A DNA stretch of 64,000 bases from Pararge aegeria (GCF_905163445.1 NC_053184.1:16244001-16308000), one strand, 5' to 3'. Shown: positions 43,384 through 53,811, numbered from the stretch's first letter. Program-made: numbers and translations. The notes: generated from the letters alone by a model not told the origin.

Positions 43384-46293
43384 TTAATCCGCACGCTTCC
43401 GAGAACGTGGTGCGAGCCCACGTCCGGTTGACGTTAGAAGTCGGGGACCTCGTCTTCGCCGGCGAAGACGCTGTGCATAGGTTGATTGTGTGTTCTGATA
43501 GGGAGCATTGTCAGTAGTAATCTGATCGTCAGGGTCGTGAAGGATATGTTTAGGCCTCCTCTTGTTGAGAGTGGCGCTAAGGTTGGGTGAGTAAAAAGAA
43601 GCCGCAACTATGAGAGGGTTGGGATGTCGGATAGACTTCTCAAAGTAGATTTTCGAGAGTTTTTTAAAGTATTGAGCAATAGTGGGGAGTTTGAGATCTC
43701 TATGGAGATCGACGTTGCGTACGAACCAGGGGCACCCAGTAGCGTTGCGCATGAAGCGGTTTTGGAGAGTCTGGAATCTCTTATATGCGGAGGGAGGGCG
43801 AAACGCGAAGGCGACGCTCGCATATGACATGATGGGGCGGACACAGGTTTTATAGAGTGTCACTTTATGACGAAGTGACAACTTGCTACGTCTGTTTAAC
43901 ATGGGGTAGAGTCTACCGAGAACGAAGGCAGCTTTGTTACGGGCTGCGCTAATGTGATCTGCGAAGTTAAAGCGACTGTCAAAAGTTACACCCAAGTACT
44001 TGGCTGTCTTTTGCCACGGTATAGGACGGTTGAATAAGTTAAGGTCCCTTTTGTCCCTGAGGTCAGGGCGGGCTCGTCCAGTGAAAAGCACTGCTGTGCT
44101 TTTATCCGGATTCACCTCTATCCTCCATTGGCGAAACCAAGCGCCTAAGCGCTCGATGGCCTTTTGGAGGCGGGATATGATGCGAGGTATGGTTCGGTAT
44201 GTTGTATAGAGGGCGGTGTCATCCGCAAATTGGGCTAGCTCTACGTAGGGGCTCTTTGGTATGTCGCTAGTGTAAAGCGCGTATAGGAGGGGTGATAGAA
44301 CAGAGCCCTGAGGGACTCCGGCTCGTATGGGTCTGGTAGATGACAGAGTGCCATCTATCCGGTAACGGAAGGTGCGATCGCTCAGGTAGTCTCTTAGCAG
44401 TTGCAAGATTCTATCTGGGATGCCCTGGTCGTGAAGCTTATATATTAAGCCCGCATGCCAAACCTTGTCGAAAGCTTTGGCTACGTCGAAGAATACTGCT
44501 CCTGTGAGCAGCGGGTATCTTTTTTCAAAGAGACCTCTGGATATGTGCTCCGTCAGGCGGTGCACTTGGTGGATGCTAGAGTGTTTGGCTCGAAAGCCGA
44601 ATTGCTCGTCGTTGAGAAGCTTTTTTGCTTCTACGATGGCTTTGAGTCGGGCCAGTATAATTCTCTCATAAACCTTTGCTAAGGAGTTGAGTAGACTAAT
44701 CGGGCGGTAGCTGGTAGGGAGATTGGCGGGTTTGCCAGGTTTGCGTATACCTATAACTATTGCCTCTTTCCACTCCTTGGGGAAAGAGCATCCTGCCAGA
44801 AGGGCGTTGAATATTAGTACCAGTAGGTAAAATAGTTGTGGGGGGAGGCATTTTAATGCTTTATTGGTGATGTTGTCGGGACCGGGTGCTTTCTTTGAGT
44901 GCAGCTTGTTGACAATCGCTTGGACCTCGTCGACGGAGGTGGGAGCTATGGGGTCGCTGTCGGGAGACGGGATACCAAGGCTACCAAGTTTACTATTGAC
45001 TAGCCTAACATGGTCGGGATCTATAGACACATTGCTCGGAGTGCATTGGGATTCTATTGTGTCTGCGAGGCATTCGGCCTTATCCGAATCTTCGAAGGCG
45101 GGTGGGAGATTTGGGCGTAAGAGCGGAGGGGTGGCTGAGATTTGGTCGGCTTTGAGAGCTCTCGCTAGGCCATAGTACGCAGTATGGGATGGCGTGAGCT
45201 CCCCTAGCTTTCTGTCCCATGAGTCGCTCCTCAGAATATCAAGGCGAGCCCTGAGTTTTCTTTGGAGTTTCCAGAGTTTCCTCCGGTTGTCGTCAGTCGG
45301 GTAACGGGCATGGGCTCTAGCTTGGGCATTTTTACGTGTCAGCAGCTGTCGGACATCCGCCGGCAATTCTCTACGACCGAAGTCGTTGGGAATTGTACGG
45401 GAACAGTCCTTCAGTGACTCACTAATGTGCTTCACAAAATGAGATACCGCACATTTGGCATCTTCTACTGAGTCTATAAATTCAGGGATTTCGGACAGGT
45501 GCACAGATTCGAGCGTCTTGAGTCTGTCTGTCAGACTTTTCCAGTCTACGATGGTTTTGGTCGAAACGGGAGTATCGGCTGGGGGTCCTAGCTGGAGTAG
45601 GACGGGACGATGGTCGGAGCTAAGCTCGTGTAGCACTTCTAAAGAATGCACATGGAGTGCGACGTTCTTTAGAATAGCTATGTCCAGTACGTCTGGTCTG
45701 TCGTTTGAGTTATTTTTAAACGGGTAGCGAGTGGGTTCGTCCGGGGCTAAGATATCAAAGCTTAGGTCGGGACAGAGGTTGTACAGTCTGTATAGTTGTC
45801 GTCCTCGTGTATTTAAGGCAAGGGAATTCCAGCTGGTATGTTTGGCGTTAAGATCTCCGCATAAGATGACGGAGCCGCCTAGAGCTAGAAGTGCACGGAA
45901 ATCACTTTCCAGCAAGTCTTTAGAGGGAGAGAGGTATACAGATGCTATGATGACCGACGTATGGCCGGTCATACTGACCTGACAAAGGGATGCTTCTATG
46001 TTGATTAAGTCGGGAGGTTCGAGAGGAGTACAGTGAAGAGACCTTTTAAAATATATTAAAGTGCCACCCAAAGCGGAGTGGGATCTGTCGTTTCTAATAA
46101 CGTTATAATTTGATATTTTAGGCGTACGATTGCAAGGTTTAAGGAAGGTCTCTTGCACCAGGAATATGTCTAGTTGGCGTGCACAGGCAAATTCTCTAAC
46201 TTCGTTAATCTGTTGGATAAGGCCGTTTGCATTGAAAAACGCGATTTTAAGAGATCGGGGTTTGTATCTACCTATTATTGACGTACTACCCAT
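43384..46293 (-). CDS. LINE ORF2: endonuclease and reverse transcriptase
   Basis: 969 aa, intact. The N-terminal ~235 residues are an APE-type endonuclease that nicks the target DNA: QET at 47-49, GDLNAKH at 146-152, SDHRP at 226-230. The reverse transcriptase follows, with GPD at 471-473, YRPISLL at 529-535, the catalytic aspartate in FFDVAKAFDK (601-610), GVPQGSVLSP (659-668) and the catalytic FADD at 689-692. A thumb and C-terminal region with LGVTFDSR follows. All key motifs are present. The start ATG at 46293 overlaps the ORF1 stop (TAATG), so translation probably depends on ribosomes that have just finished ORF1. The length is as expected for jockey-like ORF2. Function by homology is near certain; activity is inferred. 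Confidence 0.95.
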   Translation of the reverse strand: MGSTSIIGRYKPRSLKIAFFNANGLIQQINEVREFACARQLDIFLVQETFLKPCNRTPKISNYNVIRNDRSHSALGGTLIYFKRSLHCTPLEPPDLINIEASLCQVSMTGHTSVIIASVYLSPSKDLLESDFRALLALGGSVILCGDLNAKHTSWNSLALNTRGRQLYRLYNLCPDLSFDILAPDEPTRYPFKNNSNDRPDVLDIAILKNVALHVHSLEVLHELSSDHRPVLLQLGPPADTPVSTKTIVDWKSLTDRLKTLESVHLSEIPEFIDSVEDAKCAVSHFVKHISESLKDCSRTIPNDFGRRELPADVRQLLTRKNAQARAHARYPTDDNRRKLWKLQRKLRARLDILRSDSWDRKLGELTPSHTAYYGLARALKADQISATPPLLRPNLPPAFEDSDKAECLADTIESQCTPSNVSIDPDHVRLVNSKLGSLGIPSPDSDPIAPTSVDEVQAIVNKLHSKKAPGPDNITNKALKCLPPQLFYLLVLIFNALLAGCSFPKEWKEAIVIGIRKPGKPANLPTSYRPISLLNSLAKVYERIILARLKAIVEAKKLLNDEQFGFRAKHSSIHQVHRLTEHISRGLFEKRYPLLTGAVFFDVAKAFDKVWHAGLIYKLHDQGIPDRILQLLRDYLSDRTFRYRIDGTLSSTRPIRAGVPQGSVLSPLLYALYTSDIPKSPYVELAQFADDTALYTTYRTIPRIISRLQKAIERLGAWFRQWRIEVNPDKSTAVLFTGRARPDLRDKRDLNLFNRPIPWQKTAKYLGVTFDSRFNFADHISAARNKAAFVLGRLYPMLNRRSKLSLRHKVTLYKTCVRPIMSYASVAFAFRPPSAYKRFQTLQNRFMRNATGCPWFVRNVDLHRDLKLPTIAQYFKKLSKIYFEKSIRHPNPLIVAASFYSPNLSATLNKRRPKHILHDPDDQITTDNAPYQNTQSTYAQRLRRRRRGPRLLTSTGRGLAPRSRKRAD

Positions 46294-47807
46294 TATGGTG
46301 TAGTAGCTTCAATTGCCAGGATAAGGTCGGCGTGTTCGATGCAAGCAGTTAGCCTGCAGTAGTGTGGATCATTGAGCTTGCTCATGCAGAGAGCGAATTC
46401 AGCCCTGCCGAAGGTGGCTATGACCTTCATGAGGGATTTAACTGATTTGCTCTCTGTAATAGAGCCCGAGCCTGTGGGCTCTTTAGGAGCGGGTGGGCTG
46501 GGGGGAGCGGCTTTAGTCACTGTTGGTGGAGTAACCTTAGAGGCTGTGGTGGGTGCTGCCGACTTAGGCAGGGGTTTGTTCCAGGCGTTGGTGGCTGGAG
46601 CCGGCGCGGGAACAAATTTTTCGATAGGCCTCTGAGGCTGGGAAGGGGGATGTCTGCGGCCGGGGGGCTTACTGCCACGTAAGGGCTTGCGCGGGGCTTT
46701 CGGACATCCGCGATAGTTCGCGGGATGACCTTCCGTCTGGCAAAGGACGCAGCTAGGCTGCCCTACCGTTTTGTCCTTGCGAAGACAATCGGCAGTGCCG
46801 TGATCGCCGAGGCACTTGACGCACCTAGGGCGGGCATGGCAATTGCGGGCAGAGTGGCCGTAAAGTTGACAGCGATGGCACTGGCCGATCGCGCCGCGAT
46901 TACGGGGAGTTTCTACCCTGAGGCCTGTGAGGCGACATATCGAGCGGACATCGAATATGGCTTTGCCCTGAGGGCTGAGATCCAAAATTACAAGGCACAG
47001 CTCGTAGGGAGTCTTTGTATTATTATGGTACATACGATGTACCTCTTGTACTGGCAGGTCTTTGGACAGAAGGTCCTCTTTGATATGCTCTGCAGAGAGC
47101 TCTACGGGAAGGCCACGGATGACGACACGTAGGGTGCGTTCATCCTCTAGAGCGTAGGAGTGGAATCCTACGTTCTCATGGCGAAGGAGGGCCGAAAGTT
47201 GCCGATGGTCGGTTGAGCTGGGACATTGGACTCTGATGCCAATGTTCGTTGAGCGAGCTCCGTTAAAGGAGATGTTCGCGGCGTCTATAAGTGGAATAAT
47301 ACGTTCCCAGGCAGATTTCTCTCTAATAAATAGAGGTGGGACTCGCTCGCGGCGTTCGTCGGTCATTGGGGAGTCTTCAGACTCATCGCAGTTTTCGACA
47401 ACGGTCTGTGAAGGAGAGGGAGCGGGGGAGGGACTGGCCGTTGTTGCCTTAGTGGTTGCCCGCTTAGGTGGGTTGGCCGTGGTTGCCTTCAGCTTACGCT
47501 TCTGGCGCTTTGAAGCGACGGTTTGAAAACCATCGTCTTCCATATCGGAAGAGGCGGGTGCAGCCACAAAGTTTTGCTTCGTGGTCTGCGGTTGCGGCTC
47601 TGACTCCATTGCAGATTGCTCGGAGGGGTCGGGGGACAGGGGTGTTTCCAGGAATCCCAGAGGGGTGTCCTGCGGGGAAGGGGCGGGGGGACCACATTGG
47701 GTCATAAACTGACTCAGGTAGTCGGGGTTTCTTACCTGCAGGTCCTTGATGAGGGCCTGTAGGTTGAAATTAGCATTTAACGCGGCCATAGTGGCCGCGG
47801 AATTCAA
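46293..47807 (-). CDS. LINE ORF1: gag-like nucleic-acid-binding protein
   Basis: 504 aa, intact. The N-terminal third is low complexity and rich in Pro, Ser, Thr and Lys. Residues about 220-300 fit the PRE_C2HC-like region that precedes zinc knuckles in jockey ORF1 proteins. Three knuckles follow: C310-C313-H318-C323, C329-C332-H336-C341 and C353-C356-H361-C368. A Pro/Ala-rich linker and a C-terminal helix-prone segment end the protein. It should bind the element's RNA and form the ribonucleoprotein that carries ORF2 protein. The ATG at 47807 is the first in frame after the 5' UTR. The stop overlaps the ORF2 start by one base. Confidence 0.93.
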   Translation of the reverse strand: MNSAATMAALNANFNLQALIKDLQVRNPDYLSQFMTQCGPPAPSPQDTPLGFLETPLSPDPSEQSAMESEPQPQTTKQNFVAAPASSDMEDDGFQTVASKRQKRKLKATTANPPKRATTKATTASPSPAPSPSQTVVENCDESEDSPMTDERRERVPPLFIREKSAWERIIPLIDAANISFNGARSTNIGIRVQCPSSTDHRQLSALLRHENVGFHSYALEDERTLRVVIRGLPVELSAEHIKEDLLSKDLPVQEVHRMYHNNTKTPYELCLVILDLSPQGKAIFDVRSICRLTGLRVETPRNRGAIGQCHRCQLYGHSARNCHARPRCVKCLGDHGTADCLRKDKTVGQPSCVLCQTEGHPANYRGCPKAPRKPLRGSKPPGRRHPPSQPQRPIEKFVPAPAPATNAWNKPLPKSAAPTTASKVTPPTVTKAAPPSPPAPKEPTGSGSITESKSVKSLMKVIATFGRAEFALCMSKLNDPHYCRLTACIEHADLILAIEATTP

Positions 47808-48069
47808 AATACAGTGCCTCCCTGCCGAAGCAGGGAGGTGAGTTCCTAAGGTGTGGCCCTAATGAGCCCTCGCCTTTAGGTGACGAGTGTGAGTACCTAT
47901 GGTAATTATTCTAGTGTACTTACAGAATCCTAGACCCTGGAACTAAACTAAACTAACCACAACGCAGAAACACACACAATCGGACACTACTTGGAGCACG
48001 CAAAGAAGATCGCACCGCTAGGAGCGATAGACGAGACATCCGTACTGGACGGGCGCCGGAACCGAACTA
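47808..48069 (-). promoter_or_regulatory. 5' UTR and presumed internal promoter of the LINE
   Basis: 262 bp between the target-site duplication and the ORF1 start. The minus-strand 5' end begins TTAGTTCGGTTCCGGCGC. Jockey-type elements carry a promoter inside the transcribed region; this is family knowledge, and I see no TATA box. Presence of the full 5' region is what makes this copy unusual among LINEs. Confidence 0.55.
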
Positions 48070-48081
48070 ATGGGTTTCGAT
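48070..48081. repeat. Target-site duplication of the jockey-like LINE (5' side)
   Basis: ATGGGTTTCGAT, 12 of 12 identical to 43143-43154. It marks the exact 5' boundary. Confidence 0.9.
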
Positions 48082-48111
48082 ACGTCCTCGTCCAGCTAAG
48101 ACGTTATATTG

Positions 48112-48355
48112 TCTATGGCCATCTTGATAATGACAAGATAGATTGGAAGCAGCCAGCCTCGCTCTCATCTCCCGCAAGATAGAAAAATGATTGTAAATGT
48201 TGATGTTGGAAAAGAGCAACAACTGAGTTTCTTGCCGGCTCTTCTCGGTAGAATCTGCTTGCCGAACCCGTGGTAGAGTCACTACAAACATACATACTTG
48301 ACGTTTGAACAGTGCTTATAAAGAAGGCCTATTTGAAATTAAAGAATTTGAATTT
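48112..48355 (+). mobile_element. LINE 3' end ('CTTGCCGGCTCTTCTCGG' UTR)
   Basis: Member of the 1733-1996 family: GAAGCAGCCAGCCTCGCTCT, GAGTTTCTTGCCGGCTCTTC, GAACCCGTGGTAGAGTCACT, and end AAATTAAAGAATTTGAATTT. The jockey-like LINE landed just upstream of it. Confidence 0.75.
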
Positions 48356-49435
48356 GATAAATCTCGCTATATTGAAACTTGTGTAAAGCACATACTTTTG
48401 AATCTTCACCTATTATTTTCATAAACGATCGCAGACATAGTTTATGTCCTTCTAGGCGCGTTAAAAGGGTATGAACTATAGATTAGGCGATTTGGGTATT
48501 GTACCTATTGTATTTAGGAAACTATTGCCGTCGCGCGAAGCCTGTCTTGCTCCGTAGAGTGCGATAGGGACAGCTGCAGCTTGCACCGATTTTACCAATA
48601 AAAATTTGACGAGATCAAAGTTTCGTATTCACCTATTTTGTCATCCAAAACTGAGCCGATTTAATTATTTTTAGCATGAAAATTTTAAGGAAGATTGCAT
48701 CTAGGTTTCTCTTTCTTTTATGTTATTTATTTTTCTCGAATCCTCTGAACATGGCGGAATAAGAGGTGATTTGTTGGTCATTTTAGAAGGTCAGATGTTC
48801 AAAAGTATTTAGCTTTTCTATGTCTAAAATAGACTTTGATTTTACGAAAAACATTGCTCATGAGGTACTATCTAGGGAGATAATAAGGGAATATGTTTGT
48901 ATGTAGAATCACACCGACATTTTCCTCTTTAGAGGTCCAGGAGTTTTTGGCCGTGGAATACATCAGTTTTCAAACAAAACAATAATATCACTTTGCATTC
49001 ATAATATGAAGTTGCTTGGGGTTAGGCCGTCTTGTTTTTTTTTATTGTGTAACTATGGGGTTTTAATCACAGGTTTAATTCACTGGAGCGTAAGTCATGA
49101 TTTTGTATAAGGCAGGAGACCAGACCTTACAAGCCTAGACCTTGTGAGTGTCGTTTCTCAAATAACTTGGTTATAGAACAAAGACCAGCTGTAGTCTAAG
49201 AGTCCCACTAGACTAGACCTGAGACAATTGAATCCTGATATTTTAGTCTTTGTCAGATATCTAATTTAGGACTTCCATTTGTAATGACACAGCATGACAC
49301 TGAGCCAGAGTTCTTGCCAATTGTATATGTGTGGCACAAATCCTTTAATTTTATCCTAACGTGCATAGCTTTAAACTTACTGCAATGGATAAGTGCGTTT
49401 GTATCCATCACACGTTTTGCAAATTTAGTTGATAA
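48356..49435. other. No gene recognised
   Basis: AT-rich; no supported frame or repeat. A small less AT-rich patch lies at 48528-48600. Confidence 0.45.
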
Positions 49436-49805
49436 ACACACACACACACACTCACGCAAGCACTTATTATTCAAAATCCCAATTGCATATATTTCAAGTA
49501 GGCATAATATAAGCATTTTTGAAACGTCAAGTATGTTTCTATCTATACATACACGCAACCACACAACCACACACACACACACTAATGACACACACGCAAA
49601 CACACACCCACACCTCCAACACACACACACACTAACATACACACACTCTCAACACCCACACACACACACACACACTAACATACATACACTCTCAACACAC
49701 ACACACACACACTAACATACACACTCTCTCAACACACACACACTAATGACACACACACACACACATACACACTAACATACACAAACTCACACACACACAC
49801 ACACT
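49436..49805. repeat. (CA)n-rich microsatellite with interruptions
   Basis: Runs of ACACAC broken by TCTCAACA, CTAACATACA and CTAATGACA units. An antisense LINE tail fragment (ATATTTCAAGTAGGCATAAT) lies at 49465-49535. The 129- and 143-codon frames across it encode Thr/His or Val/Cys-rich low-complexity peptides and are not genes. Confidence 0.9.
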
Positions 49806-49919
49806 ATTATTAGCATGTTTTATTATAGGTACTTTGTTTTTCTATGTTAAGATAGACAAATGTAAATGGAGGAGAGCGGGGACCCTGAGATACAGGTTTT
49901 GTTTTAAAACTTAAACAAA

Positions 49920-50219
49920 ATCAAGCCTATAATTGTGTCTTTTATTAATAGATATCTTAAAGAAGATTTCGTAGCTGCTGGAAAGGCATTGAAGACACTC
50001 ATAACATCTGATATCGGCATCCCAGGCAATACTAGAATCTTCATTAATGATCACCTGACGGTCAAAAATAAACAGCTGTTATCTAAAACGAAACTCCTTG
50101 CTAAGGAGAAAAATTACCGTTTTGTTTGGGTGAAGCACTCCAAACTATTTGTAAGAAAAAACGAAACGTCCCCCGTCTTAAGTATCAAAGCAGAGAAAGA
50201 TTTGACGAAAGTAAAATAA
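49920..50219 (+). pseudogene. ORF1 C-terminal remnant (FP-like domain)
   Basis: Translation from within the frame gives 'KPIIVSFINRYLKEDF', 'RIFINDHLTVKNKQLL', 'KEKNYRFVWVKHSKLFVRKN' and 'ETSPVLSI' before a TAA. This matches my recollection of the C-terminal domain of CR1-like ORF1 proteins, RNA-binding chaperone proteins with an N-terminal zinc finger. That N-terminal part is lost to 5' truncation, so no proper start codon remains. Confidence 0.75.
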
Positions 50220-50938
50220 AGTTAGTAACTAAAATAACATTTATTAGAAGTATATACCTAGAAATAAACTTTAATCTTAACCTCATACCTCTTCGTACCG
50301 CAAGGTTGGGAAGCACTGGCGTTCTTATCTCGCTCCTTTGTTCGATGGGCGCAAGCTATTCATTTGTAATTCCGAGCGCCTCCGTAGTTTTTGCAATGAA
50401 TATTGCTAAGTTTGAACGGTGTTATGATAATTTATATTATTTCTACTTACGTTATGTAATTCATTCGAAAATATTGTTTTTTCTTAACCGAGTATTATTT
50501 ACTGTTTGCATTGGTTACATTTTAATTTTATACACTGTTTACCATATTCAGGGCATTTGGAAACTAGTTGCGTATATTATTGCTATTAGAAGACGTCGAT
50601 TTCTATTACACTATTTTATAGTTGTTAATGGATTACTATTAAGGTACACTGCAGAATTAAGAAGTGCACTTAAGTATGATAATACAAACAGTAGTTGGTG
50701 TAAGTTTCTCCATTGTTTATGTTTAAATACAACGTTTTTTACAAGAAACGGACCTACTATTTCTATTAATTTCAACATATTGTCATTGATAACCTATGTT
50801 GGTGTTGCAACTAAGTCGTGTGTATTTGGAAGGCTGCAGTATTCTTATTATTGTGTATTAATTACTATGGTCTATAAGTGGATTACTTTTAGGCTTATTT
50901 GGTTTCTTTATAGTTATTGTGTGCAGTGTTCACTCTAG
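50126..50938 (+). CDS. Unidentified hydrophobic open frame between ORF1 and ORF2
   Basis: 270 codons open, overlapping the end of ORF1 by 94 nt in another frame and overlapping the opening of the ORF2 frame by about 20 nt. The first ATG is at 50345, which would give 197 aa. The product is rich in Ile, Leu, Phe and Tyr, with several possible membrane-spanning stretches, for example 'ILFFLNRVLFTVCIGYILIL'. I recognise no domain. Three readings are possible: an extra ORF of the element, an N-terminal part of ORF2 separated by one frameshift, or a chance frame. Such a long stop-free run in T-rich sequence is unlikely by chance, but coding function is unproven. Confidence 0.35.
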   Translation: MGEALQTICKKKRNVPRLKYQSRERFDESKIKLVTKITFIRSIYLEINFNLNLIPLRTARLGSTGVLISLLCSMGASYSFVIPSASVVFAMNIAKFERCYDNLYYFYLRYVIHSKILFFLNRVLFTVCIGYILILYTVYHIQGIWKLVAYIIAIRRRRFLLHYFIVVNGLLLRYTAELRSALKYDNTNSSWCKFLHCLCLNTTFFTRNGPTISINFNILSLITYVGVATKSCVFGRLQYSYYCVLITMVYKWITFRLIWFLYSYCVQCSL

Positions 50939-53811
50939 CTAAACTTCACATTTATCACCAAAATGTTAGGGGATTGCGGACCAAGACGGACACTTTTTCC
51001 AGAAATATTTTATTGAATGGTTACGACATAATTACAGTGACGGAAACTTGGTTGCTTGATAGTGTTTCGGACACGGAACTTTTTGACACAAGATACTCTG
51101 TATGGCGTCGTGATCGTGATTACAAGCAAATGTGTCAGACAAGGGGAGGTGGTGTAGCTGTGGCTACTAAAAAGAGCCTGAATGTTGAATGTAGGTCGGA
51201 TTGGCAATCCTCAGCTGAAGACCTCTGGGTTTCAGTCACTTAACACAACAAAAATCGTAACACTTCGCGTATTCATATTTGCACTATATATCTCTGTGCG
51301 GAGAATAAAGGTAATTCATTTGATCAACAATTGGATAACTTTTTGATCAATCTTGAAAAATTAACTAATGAACATCCTAATGATATGTTCTTAATTTTAG
51401 GTGATTTTAACATGAGTTCCATTCGATGGAATGAAACTGAAGAGGGCCTTCAAGCTTATAATTTAAATGATAATAATTCAAGGAACTTTATTGATACATT
51501 AAGTTTATGTAACCTTAATCAATTTAACAATATTAAAAATAACTTCGGTCGCATATTGGACTTAGTCTTATCGAATGATTCAGTGACTGTTTTACATTGT
51601 GATGACCCTCTAGTACCTGAAGATCCATACCATAAGGCCCTTTGTATCAATTTACCGTTCTTTTCCATCCAGACACTACCATTGTCATCTAGAACTATGT
51701 ATGCATATAAAAGAGGTAACTTTTCTCAGATTAATGAAGCCTTATCGAATTATGACTGGGATACTCTATTGCATGTCGGGGATCTTGAATCTGTTGTCAA
51801 ATCGTTCTATAAAATTTTGTATGAACTGCGAGATAGATTTGTTCCCTTAATCAAAAATAAAAGTAATAAATATCCATCCTGGTATAGTATTCCACTTATT
51901 AAAGCAATTAAAGAGAAATACAAACATTTAGTTAAATATCGTACGTATAAAAACCTAGAAGACAGGCTTTCATTCGATATACTAAGAACCAGAGTCAAAC
52001 TACTTGAAGATAACTGTTACTCATATTACATTAATTCACTTGAAGAGTCTCTCACGAAAGATTCTCAATTATTCTGGTCACATGTTAAGCGTAGTATTGC
52101 CAAACGTGCAACTAGCTTCTATCCTAAGTCTATGACTTATTCCCATTCTAAATCTGACACTGGAACAGGTATATGTGAACTCTTTTCATCATACTTTCAT
52201 TCAACCTATCAACAAGTAACTTCTTCATCTTCGCATGTGCAGCCAGGAGATTCTATTACAATTGACATTTATACAATTGAATTCATTCCCCAAGTTATAG
52301 AAAAAGCCCTAAAATCTTTAAAACCTAATAAATCAGCTGGCCCAGATGAAATTCCTGCCATTTTTCTGATTAGTTGTGCGCATAGTTTATCAGTTCCCCT
52401 TTCTATTCTTTTTCGGAGGTCTATATCTGAAGGATATATGCCTTCTCTTTGGAAATCTGCTTATATTACCCCTATTCATAAGAATGGCCCAAGAAATATG
52501 GTAGAGAATTATCGCCCAATCTCTAAACTTTGCCTTGTGGCCAAAGTTTTGGAACGTATTGTATATAATCAATGCTATAATGTCCTAAAGTCGCAATTTA
52601 GTCAGAACCAACATGGTTTCTTAAAGGGTAGATCTACGGTCACAAACTTGGCACTATTCTTAGATTTTCTTACTGATAAGTTAGATAGTCGTGACCAAGT
52701 TGATGCTGTATATACTGACTATAGCAAAGCTTTTGACAGGATTGACCACATCTTGCTTCTAAAAAAACTGGCCTCCCTTGGGATCAGAGGAGATTTGTTT
52801 CGCTGGTTTTCTTCTTATATTAATAACAGACTTCAAACAGTTGTGTTAAATGGTTTTAAATCAAATTGGATGGCAGTACCGTCGGGTGTGCCCCAAGGGT
52901 CCTTGTTGGGACCCTTTTTATTCACTATTTTTATTCATGATATCGATCTCTGCTTTATACATTCAAAATTTTTACTTTTTGCTGATGACTTGAAGGTATT
53001 TCGTACAGTCAATAATGTTAAAGATGCGGAACTTTTACAAGCTGACTTGTTTAGATTAGATGATTACTGCATTCAAAATAAACTTGATCTTAATGTCTTA
53101 AAGTGTAACTCTATATCTTTTACTAGGAAAAGGGAACCTTTTCTCTATGACTACATTTTAAAACATCAAAACCTTAACAGAACTGATATTATAAGAGATC
53201 TCGGGGTACTCCTCGACACTAAACTAATTTTTGATTATCATATAGATGCTATTGTGACCAAAGCATTTAAAGCTTTAGGTTTTATTATACGTGTTAGTAA
53301 ACCATTCAAAAAAATGAAAACCATCAAAATCCTCTACTGTTCACTGGTCCGTAGTCAACTAGAGTATGCTTGCCAAATATGGAATCCTGCGTATCACATT
53401 TATATCAATAAATTAGAAAGTATTCAAAAGAAATTCATTACATTCCTTAAGCACAAATTTCACCTTCCTAAAACTTCCTACGAAATATCATGTTCGGATT
53501 TACACCTTGTACCCCTTCATACACGTAGAAACATTGCCGACGTTTGTCTCTTACTTAACATTGTTAGAGGGTCAATAGGTAGTCCGGAATTACTTACTAA
53601 GTTAGATTTATTTGTACCCTCGCGATTACCTAGGCATAAAAAGATTCTGCACGTACCCTTAACTAAAACTAAGAATAGATTTAATTACTTTTTAATCCGT
53701 GTCTCTCGCCTTCTTAATTCTGTTTACAATGACCCTGAAATTGACCTATTTTATGGTAATATGAATAGTGTACGTCGCAAATTAGTAGATAAACTGTTGC
53801 ATGCTAGGTAA
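50914..53811 (+). pseudogene. LINE ORF2: endonuclease-reverse transcriptase with one in-frame stop
   Basis: The reading frame runs from about 50914 to 53811, interrupted only by TAA at 51241-51243; the frame is the same on both sides. The endonuclease shows 'YHQNVRGLRTKT', 'TVTETWL', 'GGGVAVATK' and, after the stop, 'LGDFNMSSIRWN'. The reverse transcriptase shows KPNKSAGPDEIP, NYRPISKLC, 'YTDYSKAFDRIDH' (codons from 52711), GVPQGSLLGP and the catalytic FADD at 52978-52989. A thumb/C-terminal region ends at 53811 before the 3' UTR. No in-frame ATG precedes the endonuclease, so the natural start is unclear. All catalytic motifs of the reverse transcriptase are present. The nonsense codon inside the endonuclease should prevent full-length protein. 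Confidence 0.88.

Larger units (their letters stand above)
43155..48069 (-). mobile_element. Full-length jockey-like non-LTR retrotransposon
   Basis: A ~4.9-kb element on the minus strand, bounded by a perfect 12-bp target-site duplication. Order: 5' UTR (48069-47808), ORF1 (47807-46293), ORF2 (46293-43384), a 3' UTR of about 200 bp, and a poly(A) tail of up to 28 (43181-43154). Both frames are open throughout. It is visibly more GC-rich than its surroundings, as expected for a recent arrival. The structure (gag-like ORF1 with zinc knuckles, APE endonuclease plus reverse transcriptase, no RNase H seen) fits the jockey group. Replication is by target-primed reverse transcription. It looks like one of the most recent insertions in the window and is potentially active, although activity cannot be shown from sequence. 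Confidence 0.9.

Noticed and set aside
46725..47132. 135-codon plus-strand frame, and other plus-strand frames at 44455-47707
   Set aside because: Antisense shadows of the intact LINE ORF1 and ORF2, which carry recognisable domains on the minus strand.
49253..49715. Open frames of 129 and 143 codons on both strands
   Set aside because: Produced by the CA-rich microsatellite, with no composition or motif of a real protein.
50126..50938. Hydrophobic frame as a viral envelope or a host transporter
   Set aside because: No signature of either is visible, and its position between ORF1 and ORF2 ties it to the LINE. Left as unidentified.
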